NCBI GenBank assembly: GCA_016788635.1
Contig: JAEUSU010000007.1
Location: 95,870 to 159,869, forward strand
Length of the DNA: 64,000 nucleotides
From: Flavobacteriales bacterium
Lineage (GTDB): Bacteria; Bacteroidota; Bacteroidia; Flavobacteriales_F; PHOS-HE28
Reading direction: 5' to 3'
In this document: piece after piece, positions 1 through 6,336 of the stretch
Layout: the number at the start of each line of letters is the position of its first letter
Position numbering within the stretch: position 1 is the stretch's first letter
Made by a program: the position numbers and the translations under genes
The notes under the pieces: model-generated
Told to the model about the DNA's origin: nothing
The model's input: only the letters and a program-made list of their open reading frames with translations
Database searches by the model: none

Positions 1-151
1 GGTCGATCGCCACGCGCACCGTGGGCCAGGTCAGTCCGGTGAGTTCGGCGATCTCCATGGGGCCTTTGCCATTCAAATGCAATCGAACGACCTGCTTGCG
101 TCTCTCGTGCTTTACTTCCAAACTGTCCTTGCGCGCGTCATGCTTCTTCAT
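1..151 (-). CDS. IS630-like transposase, N-terminal fragment (runs off window)
   Basis: On the minus strand an ATG at 151 opens a frame to the left edge. It begins MKKHDARKDSLEVK and continues into a helix-turn-helix-like stretch (KGPMEIAELTGLTWPTVRVA). The MKKxDxRK opening followed by an HTH matches the start of IS630-family transposases, which excise and insert DNA at TA dinucleotides. Only about 50 residues are inside the window, so the DDE catalytic domain cannot be seen. It faces away from the truncated T9SS gene to its right and probably caused that truncation. The family call rests on the N-terminus only. Confidence 0.6.
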   Translation of the reverse strand, partial: MKKHDARKDSLEVKHERRKQVVRLHLNGKGPMEIAELTGLTWPTVRVAID

Positions 152-217
152 GACGCGAACCAACGAATCCCCCACCCAGGATCCAAACGAATTCGGGCCG
201 GATCAATAGGGCCAGTG
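1..217 (-). mobile_element. Right end of an IS630-like insertion sequence (boundary approximate)
   Basis: Recognisable T9SS-cargo coding sequence starts only near 218-227, while the transposase starts at 151, so the element edge should lie between them. Its other half is outside the window, so I could not match terminal inverted repeats. The boundary is an inference. Confidence 0.35.
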
Positions 218-1324
218 AATGAGGCGTGGTATCGCCGCTCGGGCAAACGCGCATTGGATGGCGGCTACTTGATCTGCGGTGAGACCAATGCAGTGGGTAT
301 GATCGATGCCTTCCTGATCAAGACGGACAGCCTGGGCAATGAAGAATGGCTACAAACGTATGGTTCGCTCGATCGGCGTGAGGGGGTGATCTCTGTGGAT
401 CTGGTGCCAGGTGGGGGGCATTTTCTCGGTGGACGCAAGGAAGGAGCTCCTGGCAGCTACGACCAATGGATCCAACGATTGGACAGTATGGGCGATCTGA
501 TATGGGAGAACACATATGGTATAATATACAATGACCCCTCTGGAGCACACTTGCAGACCTTGGCAGACGGCAACTGTGTGTTTGCCAGCGCATGAGGCAC
601 GGTTACAGCCAACTACTTTAGTTATTGTTTGGTGAAGGTGGATCCGAATGGATCGGTGATCTGGTCTCAGACCTATGATCAGCCAGTGTTCAATTCTGGG
701 TTGTTCGCAGTAAAGGAGATCTGGCCGGGTGGCGACCTGATCGCAGTTGGCCGCAAGTACTTTGGCTCTTGCAATAATGTTCTCTTACTCCGCACGAACT
801 CGAATGGCGACAGTCTTTGGATGAGGACATATGCGTATTCGGATAGTTTGATGACCGATGGAAGAGGAAGTCTGTGGGATGTGGTGCCCAGCTTTGATGG
901 TGGCTTTGTGGCCGTAGGCACAGCCTATAGTGCTTGTACTGGGAGCACCCCGCCCGGCTACACACAGGATGTATGGGTGGTGAAAGTGGACAGCATGGGC
1001 TGCCTGGTGCCCGGCTGCCACATTGTTACGGATATGACCACGCAGATCACCAACCACCGCGATGCTTTGCACGTGTGGCCGAACCCGGTAAGCGAAACGC
1101 TCTACCTCAGCTGGCAACTACCGGATGCGCTGCAATGGGGGAAGAGTTGTCAGTTGTCGGTCGTCAGTGCGGCGGGCAAGTTGGTGCGCACGGAGAGGAT
1201 CAGTCTGGTGCAGGAGCAATTCCAACTCGATGTCCACGACCTGTCGCCGGGCTTGTACCACCTGCACCTGGTAAGCGATGGCGTGTGGGTAACGGGCGGT
1301 AAGTTCGTGGTTTCCCCGCCGTAG
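218..1324 (+). pseudogene. T9SS type A sorted secreted protein, 5'-truncated, with internal TGA
   Basis: One continuous frame carries repeated blade-like units (DGGYLICGETN, LIKTDSLGNEEW, LVKVDPNGSVIWSQTY, GGFVAVGTAY) typical of secreted beta-propeller-like Bacteroidota proteins. It ends in a type A T9SS sorting domain: VWPNPVSETLYL, then LSPGLYHLHL and a basic tail. There is no start or signal peptide because the 5' end is replaced by the IS-like sequence. A TGA at 593-595 interrupts the frame. The next codons (GTVTANYFSYCLVKVD) continue the same repeat in the same frame, so this is a nonsense change rather than a frameshift or a gene boundary. A restart at the GTG at 629 would lack a signal peptide, so a functional product is unlikely. 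Confidence 0.75.
1232..1311 (+). repeat. 80-bp direct repeat, copy 1 (3' end of T9SS gene)
   Basis: This stretch encodes the last part of the T9SS sorting domain. It is repeated at 2003-2082 with one mismatch (gtgggtaac here, gtggttaac there). The two copies bracket the toxin-antitoxin pair. Confidence 0.95.
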
Positions 1325-1403
1325 CCTTGAAGGCGTAGGTGGGGTGGAATAGCGTCTTGGCTACCCAGCACAAGGACGTAACTTGCGCGAAAGTGCTTGC
1401 ACC

Positions 1404-1631
1404 ATGAAGGCCTTGGAATTACGCACCGAGTTGAAACGGCTGATCGAGAAGGAAAAGGACGAGAGCCTGCTCGCCTACGCATTGCGCTTCTTCAAGCGGG
1501 CCGATCAAGAGGAGTTGTGGAAAGCGAAGCTCTCCAGCCGGGCCGACAAGGCCGAGGCGGACTTCGCGGCCGGGCGCACGCACACCCACGGGGAGGTGGT
1601 CGCTCACTTCAAAGCGAAGCGGAGGAAGTGA
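1404..1631 (+). CDS. Antitoxin-like protein of a type II toxin-antitoxin pair
   Basis: This 75-residue charged, helical protein starts MKALELRTELKRLIEKEKDE. The ATG at 1404 is preferred over a start at 1383 because the protein then opens directly with its helical segment. It has no signal peptide or membrane segment. Its stop overlaps the start of a ParE/RelE-like gene by four bases (GTGA at 1628-1631), the usual antitoxin-first, translationally coupled arrangement. By analogy it would bind and neutralise the toxin and repress its own promoter. I do not recognise the exact antitoxin family; the role follows from size, composition and position. Confidence 0.65.
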   Translation: MKALELRTELKRLIEKEKDESLLAYALRFFKRADQEELWKAKLSSRADKAEADFAAGRTHTHGEVVAHFKAKRRK

Positions 1632-1927
1632 AGGTCGTTTGGTCCCGGTATGCATTGGACCGGTTGGAGGAGATCCACACCTACCTCGTTCGGGAGGCTG
1701 GTGAACGTGTAGCTGACCGCACCATTGCGAACGTGCTTGACGCAGTTGCATTGCTCACCCAGTTCCCGCTTGGCGGGCAAGTGGAGCCATGGTTGGAACA
1801 CATGGGGCTTGGCCATCGCCGTGCGGTCGTGGGGCACTACAAGGTGATCTACCGGATCTAGGAACAGGAGATCCGCATCGCCGACGTGTTCGACTCACGA
1901 CAGGACCCGAGAAAGTTGAAGGGGTAG
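1628..1927 (+). pseudogene. ParE/RelE-like toxin with in-frame TAG
   Basis: From a GTG at 1628 the frame reads VKVVWSRYALDRLEEIHTYL, a typical ParE/RelE opening with its Trp-Ser-x-x-Ala and helical hairpin, and reaches HYKVIYRI. A TAG at 1859-1861 then stops it. After the stop, the same frame continues EQEIRIADVFDSRQDPRKLK and ends at 1925-1927. Those residues are the expected last beta strand and tail of ParE-family toxins. The parental protein was therefore about 99 residues, and the stop removes the final 22. ParE acts on DNA gyrase and RelE cleaves ribosome-bound mRNA; the sequence does not decide which applies. The truncated product is probably inactive. Confidence 0.75.
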
Positions 1928-2002
1928 ACGAAGAGGACCTGCGATTTTTTCCTGGCGTTCAGTGAACCATGTTCGGTCGCAGGTTGCGATACCGTTCACA
2001 AC

Positions 2003-2082
2003 GTCCACGACCTGTCGCCGGGCTTGTACCACCTGCACCTGGTAAGCGATGGCGTGTGGTTAACGGGCGGTAAGTTCGTGGT
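2003..2082 (+). repeat. 80-bp direct repeat, copy 2 (orphan T9SS tail)
   Basis: This repeats 1232-1311 with one mismatch and continues to a TAA at 2087-2089, giving the ending KFVVE. That ending looks more like an original T9SS terminus than copy 1's VVSPP. No open reading frame leads into this copy, so it is an orphan tail. Confidence 0.95.
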
Positions 2083-2131
2083 GGAGTAACCCCTAACGTC
2101 TTCGCGAGGATCGGCGAGTCTTCGAGCCGGC

Positions 2132-2170
2132 CGAAGCGATCCACAACGACCGGAGAAATGGATCGCTTCG
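2132..2170. repeat. Short inverted repeat in non-coding debris
   Basis: CGAAGCGATCC (2132-2142) and GGATCGCTTCG (2160-2170) form a perfect 11-bp inverted repeat with a 17-base loop. It lies in about 200 bases (2090-2300) with no convincing gene. The sequence continuing to about 2285 (gctcgcgatgacgg) resembles dispersed intergenic repeats, but only one copy is in this window. Confidence 0.5.
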
Positions 2171-2301
2171 CACTGCGCCGTAGCGGCAACGCGAAGGCGC
2201 AGTCGGGGTGCCGATCCGGATATTTCGGTGTTGGCACACCCCTGACGACCGGCAGGCGGGCTCGCGATGACGGAAACGAAGAACTTCAACGACCTTCAGT
2301 T

Positions 2302-2484
2302 GACCGTGACGTATCACGTATGACCGCCGTGTTGGAAACGTTGGGTGTGCGCGAGCAAGCGGAAGCCGCAGTGCGCATGCACGATGCGGCTGCGCGCGAA
2401 CTCCTGGATGCCCTACCTGTGCCAGAGGAGCGGAAGCGCCCCCTGCGTGACCTGGCGGATGCCTTGTTGGAGCGGGTGAGTTGA
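2302..2484 (+). pseudogene. C-terminal remnant of a polyprenyl (isoprenoid) diphosphate synthase
   Basis: About 55 residues ending at 2484 (MTAVLETLGVREQAEAA, ELLDALPVPEERKRPLRD, LADALLERVS) match the last two helices of trans-isoprenyl diphosphate synthases of the IspA/GGPPS type. The catalytic DDxxD regions are absent: upstream sequence in this frame is low-quality and belongs to the repeat debris. It is best read as the surviving tail of a deleted gene. The alternative, a small independent protein, is less likely given the typical C-terminal Ala-Leu-Leu-x-Arg ending. Confidence 0.5.
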
Positions 2485-2596
2485 GGGTGTTAGAATGGGC
2501 GGGTCGTGCCGATCGCACTAAGAATCCCGCGGCCCGATGATCGGATCTTCATTGCATACGAAACGGCCAGCAGGGTCTTCATCACCATTGGCCGGA

Positions 2597-3517
2597 CTAA
2601 TTGACCACGAGTCGGCTCGTGGCCAGCCCCATGCCGTTCCTGTCGCGAAGGAGGACCGTGTACGTGCCGATCGCGATGTTCGGAATTTGGAGGCTGCGCG
2701 GCTTAGCGCCCAACATGACCCTGGCCGCGACCATGCCAAGGGAGTTGATGAGTTCAGCCTCCACAGCTTCCTTGGTCACGCCCTCCAGACCAAGAGAGAT
2801 CGTCGCACCCGCATAGGTGAGGTTTGGGAACAATGAGAATTCAGCCATACTGCCGATCTCGGTCATTCCGCTGCCTTCACAATCACCATAGATGACGATC
2901 AGCACGGGCCATTTGTAAGGCTCGGGCGCTTCGGAACTGTGGAAAGCCAATCCCCGGCTCAGCGCTTCAGTCACCAACCTGATCTCGAACCCATGGCTAT
3001 TCACTGGGTCATTCACCATATCCTGAGCCAGCGCGGTCACATCAACATTCAGATAGTTCTGGGTCACATAGGTGCTCTGAGCGAGCAGTACTTCATTCGT
3101 GTTTGAGGTGCTCGGTTGCGTGTTCCAGGTAACGGTCGAGGCGTTCCAGGCACCTGTGATCCGCCTCAGCGTACACGCGTTCTGTCCCACATTGCCCACA
3201 CTGGTGACCAGGCCGGTTGCAGCGAAGGGCCCGATCCCAGTGAGATGCAGGTATGCGGCAATCACGTTGGATCCGGCTGGGATGGCGGAAAGGTCGAACT
3301 GCATCAGACCGCGTCCGTAGTTGACACCTCCTGAAGTGCCTGGTTGATAGAACCCTGAATAGTGGATGGAGGAGTTGTAGTTCGTGTTCGCCGTGGGATA
3401 GCCATCGTGGTAACCGATGGAGGCATCACCCGATGGAGTGGCGATCAGTGTGTTGACGGTTTGCCCAATGGTGGGAGGAGTGAGTGTGACGAGCAGGATC
3501 GTGATCAATGCTTTCAT
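2597..3517 (-). CDS. Secreted DNRLRE (CBM96-like) protein with T9SS type A sorting domain
   Basis: The protein has 306 residues, starting at the ATG at 3517 so that it opens with a signal peptide (MKALITILLVTLTPP...IGQ). A longer frame from 3574 would add a non-hydrophobic leader. Residues about 25-210 form a DNRLRE-type beta domain (RGLMQFDLSAIPAGSNVIAA, ITGAWNASTVTWNTQP, GFEIRLVTEA), found in secreted carbohydrate-associated proteins. The last 75 residues (FSLFPNL..., IGTYTVLLRDRNG) form a weakly conserved type A sorting domain for export through the T9SS. Substrate unknown. It is convergent with the pseudogene region and downstream of nothing obvious on its own strand. Confidence 0.8.
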   Translation of the reverse strand: MKALITILLVTLTPPTIGQTVNTLIATPSGDASIGYHDGYPTANTNYNSSIHYSGFYQPGTSGGVNYGRGLMQFDLSAIPAGSNVIAAYLHLTGIGPFAATGLVTSVGNVGQNACTLRRITGAWNASTVTWNTQPSTSNTNEVLLAQSTYVTQNYLNVDVTALAQDMVNDPVNSHGFEIRLVTEALSRGLAFHSSEAPEPYKWPVLIVIYGDCEGSGMTEIGSMAEFSLFPNLTYAGATISLGLEGVTKEAVEAELINSLGMVAARVMLGAKPRSLQIPNIAIGTYTVLLRDRNGMGLATSRLVVN

Positions 3518-3627
3518 ATCTCCCATGGTGTTGGTTGAACAAAATATGGTCGCGCCAGGCATTTTGATCTCCACAACCTGTCATCTGGGCAAGGCCAAGT
3601 GCAAAGTCGCAACGACGGTAGTGGACG

Positions 3628-4533
3628 TCATCGCTTCAGCAGATCCGCCAACGCCGGCTCCAGCGCATCATGCCGGAACTGGAATCCGGTGCTGCGCAGG
3701 CGAGAGCTGCCTACGCGGCTGCCATCCAGAAGCAGGGCGGCCATTTCGCCCAACGCGGCGCGCAAGGCCCAGGCAGGTGCGTTCGGTAAGAGGAAGGGGC
3801 GGTGCAGCACGCGCGCCATGGTACGCATGAACGCGGCGTTGGTCACATGCTCCGCAGCGCACACATGGTACACGCCGCTCATGGTTTCATCCGTGAGGGC
3901 CTTCATGTAGGCGGCCACCAGGTCATCGATGTGCACCCAGGGCATCCATTGGCGGCCATGGCCCAATGCGGCCCCCAAGCCGTACCGCACCGGCAGGGCC
4001 AGCTTCGGCAAGGCGCCCCCCTCACGGGCCAGCACAATGGGCGTGCGCAGTTTCACCACCCGGCAGCGCGCGCTCCACTCATCCACCGCGCGCTCCCAGG
4101 CCACGCTGATGCGGGCGATGGTGTCGGCGCCGGGCGGATCGTCCTCGGTGAACACATGATCGGTGGTGACCGCACCGAAGTAGTTGGCGCCGGCCGAACT
4201 GATGAAGCTCTTCGGGGTGACCCCGCGCCGCTTGGCCGTGCGCAGCAGGAGCAACGCATTGGCGGCGCGGCTGTCCGTTAGTTCCTTGATGCGGTCGGGG
4301 TTCCAACGGCGGTCCGCGATGCCGGCCCCGGCCAGGTGCACAATGTGGTCCACGCCTTCCAAGGCACCCTCTTCCACGCGCCCGTGGTACAGGTCCCAGG
4401 TGTAGGTACGCACACCATCTCGGTTGCCGGCGCGACGACCCAGATGGGCCACTTCATGGCCGGCGGTGCGCAGGGCACGCGTCAGGTGCCCGCCGATGAG
4501 GCCGGAGCCTCCGGTGATGAGGATGCGGGTCAT
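3628..4533 (-). CDS. TIGR01777-type NAD(P)-dependent epimerase (SDR family)
   Basis: This 301-residue protein has the N-terminal Rossmann motif TGGSGLIGGHL, a second nucleotide-region motif VHLAGAGIADRRW, SSAGANYFG, and the C-terminal LLDGSRVGSSRLRSTGFQF typical of the TIGR01777 (YfcH/SDR39U1) family. The length fits the family. Members are cytoplasmic oxidoreductase/epimerase-like proteins whose substrate is usually unknown. Its start lies four bases after the stop of a small membrane-protein gene, so the two are probably co-transcribed. Confident at family level only. Confidence 0.9.
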   Translation of the reverse strand: MTRILITGGSGLIGGHLTRALRTAGHEVAHLGRRAGNRDGVRTYTWDLYHGRVEEGALEGVDHIVHLAGAGIADRRWNPDRIKELTDSRAANALLLLRTAKRRGVTPKSFISSAGANYFGAVTTDHVFTEDDPPGADTIARISVAWERAVDEWSARCRVVKLRTPIVLAREGGALPKLALPVRYGLGAALGHGRQWMPWVHIDDLVAAYMKALTDETMSGVYHVCAAEHVTNAAFMRTMARVLHRPFLLPNAPAWALRAALGEMAALLLDGSRVGSSRLRSTGFQFRHDALEPALADLLKR

Positions 4534-4537
4534 GCGA

Positions 4538-4747
4538 TCAGTCGCGGTCGGGACGGTCGAGGTAGTCCCAGTCGTGTCCCGGCTTCAGATCGGGCACGGA
4601 GGCAGAGCGGTCCGTGAGCACACGGTAAACCAGCAGGAGCACGATCAACGGGCCCAGGAGCAGAAGGGCGGCGCCAAGGTACACCGGGCCTTCAGCGAGC
4701 GCAACAGCCACGTTCACCAAGGCCACCCAAGTGGCATAATGCACCAT
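4538..4747 (-). CDS. Small membrane protein of unknown function
   Basis: About 69 residues. Two hydrophobic segments (YATWVALVNVAVALAEGPVY and LGAALLLLGPLIVLLLVYRV) are followed by a polar tail rich in Asp and Pro (GHDWDYLDRPDRD). The ATG at 4747 is used; an ATG at 4765 would add MDSLPC. It lies directly upstream of the epimerase gene with a four-base gap, implying one transcript. I do not recognise the family. Confidence 0.6.
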   Translation of the reverse strand: MVHYATWVALVNVAVALAEGPVYLGAALLLLGPLIVLLLVYRVLTDRSASVPDLKPGHDWDYLDRPDRD

Positions 4748-4806
4748 GCATGGCAGGCTGTCCATGCATCCACAACACAGCCTCCCGCCCCCGGGTTCGG
4801 CCCCGA

Positions 4807-5688
4807 TCAGCGGGCGCGGTCGATCTGCTTGAAGTCCTCGTCCATGAAGCCCTCCTTCTTGCCATACAGGGCAGCCTCATCCTTCAGGTACATCAGCTCC
4901 CCCGTGCCGGCGTTGAACACGCGCTTGAAGCACCACTTGGTCTTGTGGTCGCCGGTGAGCACCACGTCCGTCACTGTTATGCTGGCGTCCTGGCCCTCGA
5001 TGGCATCCACCACCGTGGCCGTCTCCGTCACCTTGGCGCCTTTTGGGTAGACGGCGCTCACCTTCGATGGGTCGTCCGCCATGGTCTTGTCCAGGTGACG
5101 CCGGTCCACCACGAACGTGGTGTTGTCGCGCAGCAACCGGTTGCGGCCCTGGTAGGTGCGGTCGGCCGTGGTCTTGTCGGTGATCTTGCCATTCATCACC
5201 AACTCCAGGTAATTCTGCAGGTGCTTCACGTACAGTTTCACGTAAGGGCTGTATTCGGGGGTGTTCAGCCGTTCGGGATCGATCAGCAGGTGGGCCAGTT
5301 CCTGACCGGAGGGGATGTTGGTGACCGCACCACCCGTGGTCTGCAGCGTTTCGCCCTTCTTCTGCTTCCAGCCCATCACCAGGGAAAGGTGGGTGCCGGT
5401 GTGCTTTTCGGGGTCCTGCTTCAAGGTCTTCAACAGGTAGCTCTCGGTGGGCACGATCGGCCGTGCGGCCATTTCCTTCAGTGTCACGAACTCATAACTA
5501 CCATTGAACTTCCAGTCGGCCTTCACGGCTTCCATCAAGGAGCGGTTGTAAGGCGAGTCGCCATCATCCAGCACCACCACGAGGCTGGTGGCTTTGGCGG
5601 TGCCCACCAGTTTGGCGTCATAAGTGCCGTATTGGGCCTGGGTGGCGGTGAGCAGGAAGGTGGCGGCGAGAAGGGGAAGGGTGCGCAT
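4807..5688 (-). CDS. Secreted protein of unknown function
   Basis: The 293-residue protein starts at the ATG at 5688, which gives a clear signal peptide (MRTLPLLAATFLLTATQAQ). Reading further upstream adds residues encoded by a repeat element. The mature part is mixed alpha/beta, Lys- and Thr-rich, with no motif I know. Segments such as VVVLDDGDSPYNRSLMEAVK and HLSLVMGWKQKKGETLQT look globular. The end is charged (GFMDEDFKQIDRAR). It is probably periplasmic or surface-exposed. A repeat and a possible promoter lie in the 190 bases upstream. Confidence 0.65.
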   Translation of the reverse strand: MRTLPLLAATFLLTATQAQYGTYDAKLVGTAKATSLVVVLDDGDSPYNRSLMEAVKADWKFNGSYEFVTLKEMAARPIVPTESYLLKTLKQDPEKHTGTHLSLVMGWKQKKGETLQTTGGAVTNIPSGQELAHLLIDPERLNTPEYSPYVKLYVKHLQNYLELVMNGKITDKTTADRTYQGRNRLLRDNTTFVVDRRHLDKTMADDPSKVSAVYPKGAKVTETATVVDAIEGQDASITVTDVVLTGDHKTKWCFKRVFNAGTGELMYLKDEAALYGKKEGFMDEDFKQIDRAR

Positions 5689-5700
5689 CAGGAGAGGTGG

Positions 5701-5749
5701 AGGTTGCAGGTTGAAGGCCTGCCTGCCGCAGGCAGGTTGCAGGTTGAAG
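5701..5749. repeat. 16-bp direct repeat around a perfect palindrome
   Basis: AGGTTGCAGGTTGAAG occurs at 5701-5716 and again at 5734-5749. Between and overlapping them, 5718-5736 (CCTGCCTGCCGCAGGCAGG) is a 19-base palindrome with one unpaired centre base. It lies in the leader of the secreted unknown protein ending at 4807. Confidence 0.9.
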
Positions 5750-5829
5750 TTCGTTCGCAGTTCGTGAGGGAACGTTGTGAGGCAGGGCGTACCGGACAAC
5801 TGACGACTACGACCGACGCCCTGGCCCGG

Positions 5830-5837
5830 CGAAATTA
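5830..5837 (-). promoter_or_regulatory. Putative -7 box TAATTTCG
   Basis: On the minus strand this reads TAATTTCG, a one-base variant of the Bacteroidota -7 consensus TAnnTTTG. The same octamer sits upstream of the PorG-like, OmpH and pdxJ genes. The nearest downstream minus-strand start is 5688, which leaves a leader of about 140 bases containing the 5701-5749 repeat. No clear -33 element was seen. Confidence 0.35.
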
Positions 5838-5877
5838 GTGCCACCCCCTGCCCACCTTTGGGGCACTTATCCACAAG

Positions 5878-6243
5878 GTGAACAACGAACTGTCGAAAGC
5901 AGGAAGCAGTGACCTGCAGCGCTGGCTGGACCGTGCGGAGGTGCTGCGGGATACGGTGGCACAATTGCGGAAGGACCTTGGACTGGAGGAGATCGGGCTG
6001 CCTGAGCCGGAAGTAGGGGAGGAGGCCTTTGAAGAATTGCGAGTTCATGTGCTGCCCCGGTTGCAGGAGCTGGAGGCTCAGGGAGAAAGCGTGCTGCGCG
6101 CCGCCATGTACCGCGTGGACATTCCCGAAGGCCACTACCACCGCACGCTGGCCGCCGGTGGCCTGAACGACCTGGCCGGGGAATGCGTGCTGCGCGCCTT
6201 GCAGAAGGTGCTCACGCGGATGCGTTACGCGGGCCGGTTCTGA
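5878..6243 (+). CDS. Conserved-looking acidic protein of unknown function
   Basis: 121 residues from a GTG at 5878; no ATG is available in a sensible position. The protein is acidic and helical, with probable coiled-coil stretches (DLQRWLDRAEVLRDTVAQLR and HVLPRLQELEAQGESVL). It lacks a signal peptide or membrane segment, so it should be cytoplasmic. It lies 93 bases upstream of sucA on the same strand, but sucA has its own promoter-like box. No family recognised. Confidence 0.6.
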   Translation: MNNELSKAGSSDLQRWLDRAEVLRDTVAQLRKDLGLEEIGLPEPEVGEEAFEELRVHVLPRLQELEAQGESVLRAAMYRVDIPEGHYHRTLAAGGLNDLAGECVLRALQKVLTRMRYAGRF

Positions 6244-6315
6244 AGAGATCGCGATCGTGGAAGTCGCCGTTCACAACCCCCTGCTGTGGCAACCCCCAGG
6301 CTTCACCCCATGGGA

Positions 6316-6323
6316 TACCTTTG
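6316..6323 (+). promoter_or_regulatory. Putative -7 box TACCTTTG for sucA
   Basis: TACCTTTG matches TAnnTTTG exactly and ends 13 bases before the ATG at 6337. This placement argues for the 6337 start and against the in-frame ATG at 6286, and it implies a very short leader. Confidence 0.5.
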
Positions 6324-6336
6324 CCCCCTGTTCACC

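Noticed and set aside
629..1324. An independent gene starting at 629
   Set aside because: It shares the frame and repeat pattern of the sequence before the TGA and would have no signal peptide although it ends in a T9SS sorting domain.
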